From Streptomyces sp. H39-S7 (lineage in GTDB: Bacteria; Actinomycetota; Actinomycetes; Streptomycetales; Streptomycetaceae), in NCBI RefSeq assembly GCF_027158205.1, contig NZ_JAPVLU010000011.1, forward strand, positions 153,776 to 217,775: DNA of 64,000 nt, read 5' to 3'. Made by a program: the position numbers and the translations under genes. This document shows, in pieces, positions 9,106 to 17,394 of the stretch (the stretch's first letter is position 1; the number at the start of each line of letters is the position of its first letter). Under the pieces are notes generated by a model, which had not been told where the DNA came from, did not search any database, and worked only from the letters and a program-made list of their open reading frames with translations.

Positions 9106-10010
9106 GCGCGTTCCTCGACGCGCTCGGTGGGAGACTCGCCGAGCGCTGGCTGGCGCTGCTGGCGATCCCCGGCCTGATGTACCTGGTGAGCCTGGGCGCG
9201 GCGGTCACCCTGGGCCAGAGCCGGTGGCACGACGCCGGACGGCTCCGGGCACGGCTGGACTCGCTGGCGACCGCCCCCGGCGCCCACAGTGCCGGCGCCC
9301 TCGCCGTGGCCGCGGTCGCCGTGCTGACCGGGGCCGCGCTGACCGGTACCGTCGCGCAGGCCGCCGGGGCTCTGATCGAGAAGGTCTGGCTCATGGCCGC
9401 GCGCGGCCCGCTGACCCGCCGCTTGTCCGAGCGCCGGCTGCGCCGCTGGGGGGCGGCCGACGCCGAGTACCGCGCGGCCCTGATCGCCGCGGGCCGCGCC
9501 CGCATTGCCGGCACGGCGGACGCCGCCGTACTGACGGAACAGGCCGAAGCGCGCTACGCGTTCCGCAATCGCATCTCCCCGGTCCCACCACGGCACCCGT
9601 TCTGGACCGGTGACCGGATCACCAGTCCTGACCGCCGCGTCCGGCGCGCCTACGGCCTGGACCTGACCCTCTCCTGGCCTCACCTGTGGCTCCTCGCGCC
9701 CGACACCACGCGCACCGAGCTGACCACCGCGCGCACGGCCCTGAGCGCGGCGGCCCGCCTCACGGCATGGGGCCTGGCGTACGTCGCGCTGTCGGTCTGG
9801 TGGTGGCCTGCGGCCCTGGTCGGCGCGGCGACGGTGGTGACGGGCGTGACGCGCGGTCGCACGGCGGCTGCCTCCTTCGCGGAACTCGCCGAAGCGCTGG
9901 CGGACTTGCACGGCAGGGACTTGGCGGTGGCGCTGGGGGTGGAGTGCGAGGGGCGCCTCACCACGACGATGGGGGAAGAAGTGACACGGCTGCTGAGCAA
10001 GCCGGACTGA
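9102..10010 (+). CDS. Multi-pass membrane protein of the CHAT locus
   Basis: 302 residues starting at GTG 9102, overlapping the previous stop. Hydrophobic segments lie near residues 15-38 ([20 protein letters not shown]), 62-90 ([20 protein letters not shown]) and as a pair near 220-262 ([20 protein letters not shown]), so four helices are likely. Between the second and third is a soluble stretch of about 120 residues with a basic, Arg-rich start ([20 protein letters not shown]). The tail ends TRLLSKPD. The family is not recognised; similar membrane proteins recur in Streptomyces beside CHAT/TPR genes. In a conflict-system reading it would be the membrane effector or anchor that the protease releases or cuts; this is inference only. 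Confidence 0.8.
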   Translation: MSAFLDALGGRLAERWLALLAIPGLMYLVSLGAAVTLGQSRWHDAGRLRARLDSLATAPGAHSAGALAVAAVAVLTGAALTGTVAQAAGALIEKVWLMAARGPLTRRLSERRLRRWGAADAEYRAALIAAGRARIAGTADAAVLTEQAEARYAFRNRISPVPPRHPFWTGDRITSPDRRVRRAYGLDLTLSWPHLWLLAPDTTRTELTTARTALSAAARLTAWGLAYVALSVWWWPAALVGAATVVTGVTRGRTAAASFAELAEALADLHGRDLAVALGVECEGRLTTTMGEEVTRLLSKPD

Positions 10011-10123
10011 CGGCGCGCCGACCGGCCGCATACCCGTGGGAGGCGTCTCGTCATGCTGCGCAAGGCATAGTCTGGGTCGCTGCCGGGCCGGTGCCGGCCT
10101 CGACCCACCCAGGAGAGCGCGCC

Positions 10124-10672
10124 ATGTCCGACCCCGCCAAGAAGTACCCCTTTCCCGATGCCCTGGGACAGGACGAAGCCCCTGCGCCACACCCTCTGCT
10201 CACCCCGGTGAGCGGGCTGCTGGGGACCTGGGTCGGCCAGGGCCGCGGCGGATACCCGACCATCGGCGAGGAGTTCGTCTACGCGCAGGAGGTCACCTTC
10301 AGCCATGACGGACGGCCCTTCCTGCACTACGAGGCGCGCGCCTGGCTGCTCGACGCGGACGGCGCCCCGCTGCGGCCCTCGGCCCGGGAGAGCGGCTGGT
10401 GGCGCATCCAGGCCGAGGGACGGGTCGAGGCCCTGATCACTCAGCCCACCGGCGTCGCGGAGATCTCGGTCGGCGGCGCCGCCGAAGGCGTGGTCGACCT
10501 CGCCACCCACCAGGTGGCCCTCGCCCCCACCGCCAAACAGGTCACCGCCACCCGCCGTCGCTACACCCTGGTCGACGCGGACACTCTCGAGTTCGTCCAC
10601 GACCTGGCAGCGGTCGGCCAACCACTCCAGCACCACCTCGCGGCACGACTCCGCCGCGAACCCTCCGCATAG
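10124..10672 (+). CDS. Nitrobindin-like heme-binding beta-barrel protein
   Basis: 182 residues starting at ATG 10124 behind AGGAGAG. The N-terminal [20 protein letters not shown] contains the GxWxGxG signature of nitrobindins (fatty-acid-binding-protein-like barrel, DUF1794/THAP4-like), followed by [19 protein letters not shown] and FLHYEARAW, then the usual ESGWWRI strand. Family members bind heme and act on nitric oxide or peroxynitrite. It is cytoplasmic and of usual length. It stands alone on the plus strand, 113 bases after the CHAT-locus membrane protein, with its own ribosome binding site. Confidence 0.85.
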   Translation: MSDPAKKYPFPDALGQDEAPAPHPLLTPVSGLLGTWVGQGRGGYPTIGEEFVYAQEVTFSHDGRPFLHYEARAWLLDADGAPLRPSARESGWWRIQAEGRVEALITQPTGVAEISVGGAAEGVVDLATHQVALAPTAKQVTATRRRYTLVDADTLEFVHDLAAVGQPLQHHLAARLRREPSA

Positions 10673-10809
10673 CGCCGAAACCCGCCGGGCGGCCATCGCG
10701 CGCTCGGCCGGCGGGGGGCAGTCCGGGCGCCGCGCGATCAGGCACGATGAACCCACCACCGGCGGCACCGTCATCCGCGACTGACAGTGCCATCTGCATA
10801 CTGGGCGGC

Positions 10810-11172
10810 ATGAACTTCACTTCAGGAGGCGCCCCTGGGCCACGCCTTGACCAGCAGGCGATTGCTGCGCAGGACCTGGGGAACAACGTCTGCGGCTTTC
10901 TCACCTCGGCGAAGGACGCCCAGCACGCAGCCGATACCTTCCGGGCAGGAGGATGGAGTGTACGGGCCTCCAGCTGGGACGAGTTCGAGGTCGAGCACAC
11001 CTTCGCTCGGCTCGAACTTCTCCCCATCGCGCCAGTGACGTTCAGCGGGTTCGTCGACCCGGCGCGGATCGACACCCTTCTGACGGCGCTCACCAGTCTG
11101 GGCCTGTCGTGGACCGTCGAGTACGAGCACCGGGACGGCACGGAGCAGCTCTTTCGGTCGGCGCATGGCTGA
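10810..11172 (+). CDS. Small hypothetical protein
   Basis: 120 residues from ATG 10810; an in-frame ATG at 10747 would add 21 residues. No family recognised. The sequence looks like a real globular protein: AAQDLGNNVCGFLTSAKDAQ, RASSWDEFEVEHTFARLELL and GFVDPARIDTLLTALTSLG, with codon use like neighbouring genes. The pattern (single domain, mixed alpha/beta, no membrane segment) resembles small Streptomyces proteins of immunity-protein type, but that is only an impression. The ribosome binding site is weak. Confidence 0.55.
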   Translation: MNFTSGGAPGPRLDQQAIAAQDLGNNVCGFLTSAKDAQHAADTFRAGGWSVRASSWDEFEVEHTFARLELLPIAPVTFSGFVDPARIDTLLTALTSLGLSWTVEYEHRDGTEQLFRSAHG

Positions 11173-11608
11173 CATGCCCGGGATACCCAGTGGATCCCGC
11201 CCGGGCCCCACACCACCCCGGCTGCATCCCTTGCCTCGGTCTGGCGCTGCTACTTCTGATCGACATCGCACACGGCTGCGACCAAGAAGTGTTCTTGGAC
11301 GCTGACGACAAACGCTCTCGGCTGTGACGTATGTGTCCACGAAGTGGGTGCCGCACGCGTCAGCCCCGCCACTCTGGCCTGCGGGAACGCGCCCTTCCCG
11401 CGACCGGAGCCGGGGAGGCCGAAGTGCGCGTCGTCAGCCTCAGCGTCCGCCAGGTCCCATTGTTCGGATCGCACTGGGGAAGCGCGTGCAAACAGCCGGG
11501 AACCTCGACGTCGGTGTCCGTCCGCGAAGAGCTCGGCCAGTTCTGGCGTCATCTGTGGCAGCGGCTCGGGGTTGATGGCAGATCACATCGCACTGGTGCG
11601 ACGGATAT
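11173..11608. other. 436-base stretch without a confident gene
   Basis: Several overlapping open frames exist on both strands, but none shows recognisable motifs. The longest minus-strand frame (11250-11552) has a plausible start MTPELAELFADGH but no family pattern. Nothing further can be supported. Confidence 0.4.
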
Positions 11609-13075
11609 CTACTTGTCGGCTCCTTTTCGTTCCTGTTCGGGCCGCCGCTCTTCCGGCGGGCCGGTCGGGGCTGCGGTCGGGTTGGTCTCGGGAGAGCGTT
11701 GGCGGGCGAGAGCGAGGCCGGCCATCGCCGTGATCGCCATCGCGGCGATGCCGACCAGCGCTGCTGTGGTGTAGGCGCCGTCGTTCGGGAAGAGCTGGCC
11801 GGTGTCGGTGCCGGCGGCCAGGACCAGTCCGCCTATCGCGCTGCCCAGGGAGTACCCGACGCTACGGACGACATAGTTGAAGCTCATGGCGCTCGATGTC
11901 TCGCTCTTGGGGGTGACGGCCAGGATGACGCCGGGCATGGTCGCCGAGAAGCTGCCGACACCGAAGCCCAGGACGCCCACGGCCACGAACAGTTCAGCCA
12001 GGTTCGAACGGGCCGCCGCGAAGAGAACGAACCCGCCACCGACGACGACGGCGCTGCCGGCCAACAGCACGGGGGCGTCGACCCGTTCGCGAACCCGTGG
12101 TGTGAGCTTGCCGGCGACGAACCCCAGCACGGAGAACGGGACAAGGACCAGCCCGGCGACGAAGGTGGTCAGCCCGAAGCCGTAGCCGGCGCTATGGGGC
12201 GTCTGCGCGTACCGGGTGATGAGCGTGAGCAGGAGGTACATACCGATCCCGCCGACGAACATGGCGATGTTCGCCCCGGCGACCGCCGGGTGCCGTACCG
12301 CCCGGATACCGACCAGGGGCGTCTTATTGCGCAGCTCGACGATGGTCCAGATGCAGAGCAAGAGCGCGGCGACGATGGCGAGGGCCACCGCCACGGCGAG
12401 GTGATGGCTCCATAGATTCGTCTGGCTTGCGAGGAACAGGACGAGGAACAGTCCGCCCGCCAGGAGGAGCGCGCCGGCTACGTCCACGTGAGCGGAGCGG
12501 CCTTCGGGAGCTTTGGGGATGGAGCGCCACGCGGTGAGGAAGGCGAGAGCGGTGACGAACAGACCGAGGCCGTAGGCGGCCCGCACCCCGCCGTACTCGG
12601 CGAGCAGCCCGGCGAGCGGGTAGCCGACGCCGGCGCCGATGATCGAGACCACCGAGATCAGGGCGATCGTGGGGGCGCTGCGTCCCTCGGGAAGGTGGTC
12701 GCGGGCCACGCCCATCATCAGCGCCGTCAGACCGAGTCCGACGCCTTGGGCCGCCCTGCCGACCAGCAGCCACGCGAACGGCAGCGGTAGCACGGTGAGC
12801 GCACTGCCGGCGACGACGACCGCGAGCGTGGTAAGAATCGTGGCTCGTCGGTGTGGGCCGGCTCCGAGCCGGCCCAGGACGGGCGTGGCGACGGCGCCGC
12901 TCAGCAGTGCGATGGTCAGCGTCCACTGCGCGCTGTCGAGGGAGACGTGGAACGTGGTCGCCACGCTGGTGATGAGCGGCGTCCCGAGGCTGGCGACTGC
13001 CACCACGACCAGGGCGATGAACATCAGGGAGGGGACCAGCAGCCGCGTCTGGGAGTGTTCCGGGGTAGTGCTCAT
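11609..13075 (-). CDS. MFS drug-efflux transporter (DHA2-like)
   Basis: 488 residues from ATG 13075. About 14 hydrophobic helices. Motif A-like GRLGAGPHRRATILTTLAVV lies after helix 2, and motif C-like GAGVGYPLAGLLAEYGG after helix 5. The C-terminal half includes GFGVGSFSATMPGVILAVTP and SETSSAMSFNYVVRSVG. Such proteins export antibiotics or other amphiphiles using the proton gradient. The gene follows a MarR-family regulator on the same strand with 88 bases between, so MarR probably controls this pump. The tail is Pro/Glu-rich and hydrophilic (PPEERRPEQERKGADK). Substrate cannot be read from the sequence. Confidence 0.9.
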   Translation of the reverse strand: MSTTPEHSQTRLLVPSLMFIALVVVAVASLGTPLITSVATTFHVSLDSAQWTLTIALLSGAVATPVLGRLGAGPHRRATILTTLAVVVAGSALTVLPLPFAWLLVGRAAQGVGLGLTALMMGVARDHLPEGRSAPTIALISVVSIIGAGVGYPLAGLLAEYGGVRAAYGLGLFVTALAFLTAWRSIPKAPEGRSAHVDVAGALLLAGGLFLVLFLASQTNLWSHHLAVAVALAIVAALLLCIWTIVELRNKTPLVGIRAVRHPAVAGANIAMFVGGIGMYLLLTLITRYAQTPHSAGYGFGLTTFVAGLVLVPFSVLGFVAGKLTPRVRERVDAPVLLAGSAVVVGGGFVLFAAARSNLAELFVAVGVLGFGVGSFSATMPGVILAVTPKSETSSAMSFNYVVRSVGYSLGSAIGGLVLAAGTDTGQLFPNDGAYTTAALVGIAAMAITAMAGLALARQRSPETNPTAAPTGPPEERRPEQERKGADK

Positions 13076-13163
13076 CGGTTGGTCCCGGTCGTGGTGTGGT
13101 CGAACAGGCCGGGACGGATGCGAGTCCGGACCCCTTCCCCCACGGCTTGGGCGAACCACGCTG

Positions 13164-13622
13164 TCACTGCTTCGGCCCTTCTCGATCTTGACTTTCGAGC
13201 GCCGCCAGGTGCTGCAGCGCCGGAAGGGCTGCCGTCAAGGCCTCGACCTCGTCGTCGGTGAGTTTGTCGATCAACCGCCCATACGCATCGACGCCCGCCT
13301 GGCGCCGCGCCTGGACGTACGACGTCCCGGCCTCGGTCAGGCACACCAGCGTGACCCGCTTATCGGACGGGTCGCCTCGGCGCTCGACCAGCCCGGACTC
13401 CTCCAGCACCCGCACCAGGACGGTCATCGCGGGCTGGGTGACACCCTCGATCCCGGCCAGATCGGTGATGCGTCGTGGACCGGTCCTGTCCAAGGTGGCC
13501 AGGGTGGCGGCGGACGTGAGGCTCAGGTCACGGGGAAGACGCCTCACGGCCCGGGTAGCCAGTCCGTAGAGGGCTGACCCAAGTGCGGCGGAAGCGCGAC
13601 GCGTGGCGTCTTGACGGCTCAT
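13164..13622 (-). CDS. MarR-family transcriptional regulator
   Basis: 152 residues, typical MarR length. The winged helix spans residues 33-100: LSLTSAATLATLDRTGPRR, LAGIEGVTQPAMTVLVRVLE (recognition helix), then the wing ESGLVERRGDPSDKRVTLVC with the conserved DxRxxxL-type pattern. N- and C-terminal helices serve dimerisation. It leads an operon with the MFS pump at 11609. Directly upstream is an unusually A+T-rich palindromic stretch (13628-13660), and no ribosome binding site precedes the ATG, so the mRNA may be leaderless and self-repressed. Confidence 0.9.
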   Translation of the reverse strand: MSRQDATRRASAALGSALYGLATRAVRRLPRDLSLTSAATLATLDRTGPRRITDLAGIEGVTQPAMTVLVRVLEESGLVERRGDPSDKRVTLVCLTEAGTSYVQARRQAGVDAYGRLIDKLTDDEVEALTAALPALQHLAALESQDREGPKQ

Positions 13623-13627
13623 ATGTG

Positions 13628-13660
13628 AAGCATAACATTTTTATATGCATGCTTTATGTA
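13628..13660. promoter_or_regulatory. Likely MarR operator/promoter
   Basis: A+T-rich island in GC-rich DNA immediately upstream of the MarR start. It contains the inverted repeat GCATA(n9)TATGC at 13630-13648, interlocked with CATAA(13631-13635)...TTATG(13654-13658). Overlapping dyads next to the start codon are the usual layout for MarR autoregulation. Confidence 0.55.
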
Positions 13661-13662
13661 TT

Positions 13663-13737
13663 GCTTGCCCCTGGACTCGAACCGAGTCCCGTCCCGCACT
13701 GAGCGCGCAGCCCCAGACACAAAGGAGCAGCGCAAGC
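13663..13737 (-). other. tRNA-like relic
   Basis: On the minus strand a 75-nt segment is closed by GCTTGC (13732-13737) pairing with GCAAGC (13663-13668). It contains GCTC/GGGC, which can form a D-stem, and near the 3' side GGTTCGAGTCC, the T-arm consensus. Overall length and arm order match a tRNA. The anticodon arm pairs badly, the D-loop lacks a normal GG, and the 3' end is not followed by CCA. It is best read as a decayed tRNA or tRNA-derived end of an integrated element, not a working tRNA. Confidence 0.35.
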
Positions 13738-14140
13738 TCCCCCCGTGGACTCACGCAGGTGCACCACCCCTGCCCCGAAGGCGACGTCGACCACCGACGA
13801 CGCCCGACGGATGGTGCGGCCCTTGAACGCTCCCCCGCACGCCCGCGGCTCGGCGCGATACTCCGTGCCGTGGCAGCGAAAGGCGGGAGCGCACCGACCT
13901 CAAGAACTACCGGCCGCCAAGCGCCCGCCAGTGAGGGTCGCCTCCGCGGCTCCGGCTCCGGCCGCGTGGCATCCCGACGTGCGTGACGAATTGCCGCATG
14001 TCGGAGTCGTCCGCAAGGCCCTCGACTTCGGTTCGACTCGGTCCGAATTCGGGCAACGAGCGTCCCATCAGAGGAGGTTGACGCGCGTTGACAACTTCGG
14101 GCACTCTCGTTGCGTCCACGAACCATCCCGAGGAGACATG

Positions 14141-14875
14141 ATGCTGAGACGTTCCGCACGCACCTTGCTTGCGATTGTCATGTTTGCGTCAACTCTACTG
14201 TTCGGCACCGCCCTGACCGTCGGCCCTGCGCACGCCGACGGCTGCTACTCCTGGGGGCGCAGCCTCGGCCCGGGCACCAGCGGCGAGGACGTCCGGCAGC
14301 TGCAGATCCGCGTCGCCGGGTATCCGGGCTACGGCGGAGTACTGACGATCGACGGCCAGTTCGGACCGGCCACCAAGTCGGCCGTCATCCGCTTCCAGCA
14401 GGCGTACGGCCTCGCGGCCGACGGCGTCGCAGGATCGCAGACGTTCGGTGAGATCTACGCGCTGCAGGACGACGACTGCACTCCGGCGCACTTCACGTAC
14501 GCGGAGATGAACCGCTGCAACTCCGACTGGTCGGGCGGCGCGGTGAGCGCCGCGACGGCACGGGCCAATGCGCTGCAGGCCATGTGGAAGCTGGAGGCGC
14601 TCCGGCACGCGCTGGGCGACCGCCCGCTGAGCACCAGCAGCGGTTTCCGGTCCGCGTCCTGCAACAGCGCCGTGGGCGGTGCGGCAGGCAGCAACCATCT
14701 CTACGGCCGGGCGATCGACCTGATCGGCTCCCCAAGTTTCTGCCAGATCGCGCTGGAGGCCCGTTACCACGGGTTCAACGAGATCCTGGGCCCGGGCTAC
14801 CCGGACCACAGCGACCACGCACACCTCGGCTCGCAGGGCTCGCGCTTCTGGTCCGCTTCGAGCTGCGGTATCTGA
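14141..14875 (+). CDS. Secreted zinc D-Ala-D-Ala carboxypeptidase (PG-binding + M15)
   Basis: 244 residues from ATG 14141, with AGGAG at 14131-14135; the adjacent ATG 14138 is an alternative. A Sec signal peptide (LRRSARTLLAIVMFASTLLF, cleaved near AHA-DG) is followed by a PG_binding_1 domain (LGPGTSGEDVRQLQIRVAGY; LTIDGQFGPATKSAVIRFQQ) and a Peptidase_M15_3 domain. Zinc ligands are visible in SNHLYGRAIDL (HxxGxAxD) and SDHAHLG. This architecture matches the Streptomyces albus G carboxypeptidase, which trims the terminal D-Ala of muropeptides outside the cell. TTGAC boxes at 14078 and 14088 may be part of its promoter. Complete and probably functional. Confidence 0.92.
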   Translation: MLRRSARTLLAIVMFASTLLFGTALTVGPAHADGCYSWGRSLGPGTSGEDVRQLQIRVAGYPGYGGVLTIDGQFGPATKSAVIRFQQAYGLAADGVAGSQTFGEIYALQDDDCTPAHFTYAEMNRCNSDWSGGAVSAATARANALQAMWKLEALRHALGDRPLSTSSGFRSASCNSAVGGAAGSNHLYGRAIDLIGSPSFCQIALEARYHGFNEILGPGYPDHSDHAHLGSQGSRFWSASSCGI

Positions 14876-14938
14876 CCTGCCCCGGTGGGCCGTGGCCGTT
14901 CGCGGTGTCATACGGCCTACCTGTATCGATCACGAGCG

Positions 14939-15130
14939 CTGTTGACAGTTGTGGGTCTTGAACATGGCGAAGACCTCCGGTGTGGTGGAGCTGTCCAGAA
15001 ACACACCACGCGGAGGTCTTCGTGTCCCACCGTAACGCCCGGCTGACCGTCTTGGGCAGACGACTGCTGGTCGAACGTGCCCTATCGGGCCGCCCGGTTG
15101 CTCATGTCGCGGCCGAGACCTCGGACGGGT
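14939..15130 (+). pseudogene. IS481-family element, 5' end only
   Basis: A GTG at 15022 opens the frame SHRNARLTVLGRRLLVERAL then SGRPVAHVAAE, the standard N-terminus of Streptomyces IS481-family transposases (helix-turn-helix before the DDE domain). Upstream, 14939-14965 (TGTTGACAGTTGTGGGTC...) looks like the element's outer end. After about 31 codons the match stops, and the rest of the transposase is missing. Confidence 0.65.
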
Positions 15131-15208
15131 TCCCCCCGCCCACACCGGGGAAGGAGCAACATCAACTGACGGACCGGGGATCAGTTTCCACCCGTCGGAA
15201 CTGGCGCA

Positions 15209-15216
15209 CAATTCAA
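15209..15216. repeat. Left target-site duplication of the ISL3 element
   Basis: CAATTCAA, repeated exactly at 17313-17320 on the other side of the element. Confidence 0.85.
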
Positions 15217-15326
15217 GGTTCAGGCACGGATTCCGTGAAGGTGACCAAAAGTCGGTTACGTTCTGTGGTCGGTTTTCTGCTCGGGCCGCTGCGCTGGGCA
15301 GAGCTCTGTGCGCGAGAATGTTCGAC

Positions 15327-15674
15327 ATGACGACTTGAAGAGCATCGGCCGGGCGACAGCATTGGCGAAAGGTCGGGAGCTGGGACACGGTTCCTGACGG
15401 TGATCGACACGTCTGCGCCGACTGCGGAACGCCCGTCAGTTCCTACCAGTACCGTTTCCATCCGCCCGAGTCCTCGATGTTCGAGCGGTGCATCGGGCTC
15501 GCCTGGTGTTCCGCTTGCCGGATCTACTCCGGCAACATGGCGCAGGTCCCGCAGAAGCGAGTCCTGGTCGACCTCCTCGCATCTCTTCCTCTTGAGCAGC
15601 GAGAACGGCTTCTGCGTTCGGAGACCCGACTCATCGAGTACCTGGACCGCCAGGCCCGAGGAGCCAGAAGTTAG
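15327..15674 (+). pseudogene. Passenger gene of the ISL3 element: small Cys-rich protein
   Basis: From ATG 15327 the frame reads MTT, then TGA (15336-15338), then an intact stretch of 112 codons to the stop at 15672: HWRKVGSWDTVPDGDRHVCA, DCGTPVSSYQYRFHPPESS, RCIGLAWCSACRIYSGNM and VLVDLLASLPLEQRERLL. Paired CxxC motifs (CADC, CSAC) suggest a small zinc-binding protein; similar hypothetical proteins occur across Streptomyces. A shorter form from ATG 15477 (65 residues) lacks the first CxxC. It converges with the transposase inside the element, so it is either captured cargo or part of this IS lineage. The TGA at codon 4 probably kills the full-length form. Confidence 0.5.
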
Positions 15675-17219
15675 GGTCGACGGCTGGCCGCGGCCAGGAG
15701 GAGCCGCTTGCGCAGCAGTGGAAGTTTCGCTCTGCCGAACATACTGCGCTTGAGGGCTTTGAGATCGTTGATGCGGCCTTCGACCGGGCCGGAGAAACAT
15801 TCGGTGCTCATGCCGAAGACGACGGCGTCGAGGTCGGCGATCAGCCCGGCGGCGAAGGAGGCCAGCCCGCACTGCTGATCGGCACAGACATCGGCGATCC
15901 ATCCGCGCAGCCGTTCTCCTTCACGGTTGGTCATGATGCTCGCGAACGTCCGGACGTGGGTGATGGCGGCCGTGAGCTCGGGCGAAAGGGCCAGCAGCGT
16001 CTTGAGCCGCAGCTGGTCGTCGTCGCGCAGGTGGTCGGGGTGGCTCATGATCCAGCGGGTGGCTTCGCGGGGCAAGGGAGGCCGGGCCATCGGCGGACGG
16101 TTGGCTGCGGGCCGGCGTCCGGGACGCAGCGGGTGGACGTAGGCGCGCAGGGTGCTTTAGGCGCAGCAGGCCCCGCGTTCTTGCAGCTCGCGGTGGAGGG
16201 TCGGCAGGTTCGTGCAGCCCTCGGCAATCCGTTGCTCCAAGTAGGGCCGGTAGCGGTCGAGTTTGCTGGTCTGGTCTAGCCACTGGCCGTGCAGCATTGC
16301 CTCCGGGTTGGCGGCGCGAGCGTACTTGCGGACCGTGGTGCGGCCCAGTCCGAGCCGGTGGGCGACTTCGCGCGGGCTCAGGCCCTGCTCGACCTGGGCG
16401 CAAACCGCGGCGTAGGTGTCGCGGAGCCGGTCGAGGAACGATCCCGCGGGGTAGGGCTCGGATGGCTCCTGGCCGATGGAGGCCGGCACAGGCCCCGGTT
16501 CGGGTTTGGGTTCGGGCGAAGGCTCCGGCTCGACGAGGACGCGGAGGAGGACGCGGTGGTGGGAGACCAGGCGTTCGACGGCTTCGCCGAGGTTGTGCCA
16601 AACATGCCATTTGTCTGCGCAGTGCTGGGCCTGCGGGGCACCGATGCGGGGCGCCTTCGGCGAAGAACGCCGCGCGGTCGCGGCAGACGATCTCCACGCC
16701 GGAGTGCTCGCGCAGCCATGCGCCCAGGGTCTCGGCCTCCCGGTCGGGCAGCAGGTCCAGGGGCTGGTGGATCTCGCAGTCGATCAGGATCGTGCCGTAC
16801 CGGCGGCCCTTCCTCGTCGCGAACTCATCCACTCCCAGCACCAGCCCCAGCCGGACCACGGCGCGAGCGGCCAGAACGACAGCAAGAGCACCGACGATCC
16901 GCTGCAGGACGGGCGTTCGCCGACTGTAACGGCTGGTCAACCCTTCGACCTGTTCGGTGAAGGTCACTCTCGCGCAGCCGCTGTTGTCGCAGAACAGGCG
17001 GCGCACCGACAACTCTATGAGTACCTGCCGGGTGCCGACCGGTGCATCGGCGATCCTGCGTCCGTAGCGGCTGTGCACCCGCATCGACGATGCCCCGCAC
17101 CCCGGACACGCGGCCGCCGTCCCGCCCTTTGTGCTCGCCGCGATCCGCAGCACGCCACTCTCCACCACCACGCGTTCCACCAGCACCGTTACCAGGTGCG
17201 GGAACACCAACTCCGGCAA
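15671..17219 (-). pseudogene. ISL3-family transposase, frameshifted and nonsense-mutated
   Basis: The N-terminal frame begins [20 protein letters not shown] with the zinc finger [20 protein letters not shown] and [11 protein letters not shown], then [20 protein letters not shown], all typical of ISL3 transposases. Near 16640 the reading moves to another frame ([11 protein letters not shown] region, continuing as [19 protein letters not shown] and [20 protein letters not shown]). An in-frame TAA at 16157-16159 (A-TAA-STLRAYV) interrupts it before the C-terminal LVFGMSTECFSGPVEGRIND-type region with the conserved late catalytic Glu context. At least two lesions, so no active enzyme is expected. 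Confidence 0.8.
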
Positions 17220-17312
17220 GGTCTCACACGACCGAAGGATGATAACCGGGATGACGGAGCGTCACCGGCGCAAGGAAGCGGCGATCCACTGCACGGAATC
17301 CGTGCCTGAACC

Positions 17313-17320
17313 CAATTCAA
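17313..17320. repeat. Right target-site duplication of the ISL3 element
   Basis: CAATTCAA, the direct copy of 15209-15216. Removing the element plus one copy restores a continuous target. Confidence 0.85.
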
Positions 17321-17394
17321 GCGTCGCCGACCCTCGAGAAGGAGCGGCTCGCTGTGGCCTTACGAACTCCTCTGCCGGATCGTATCTTTGGGTC

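Larger units (their letters stand above)
15217..17312. mobile_element. ISL3-family insertion sequence, 2096 bp, with passenger gene
   Basis: Both ends carry the same 21-bp inverted repeat without mismatch: 15217-15237, starting GGTTCAGGCACGG, and 17292-17312 as its reverse complement. It is flanked by a perfect 8-bp target duplication CAATTCAA (15209-15216 and 17313-17320), the duplication size usual for ISL3. Inside are a decayed transposase on the minus strand and a converging small Cys-rich gene on the plus strand. Exact ends with a disrupted transposase suggest a fairly recent insertion or mobilisation in trans by a related copy. Confidence 0.85.

Noticed and set aside
15120..15180. A stretch around TTCCCCCCGCCCACACCGGGGAAGG resembling a type I-E CRISPR repeat
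   Set aside because: Only one copy; no second repeat at a 60-61 base period and no cas genes nearby.
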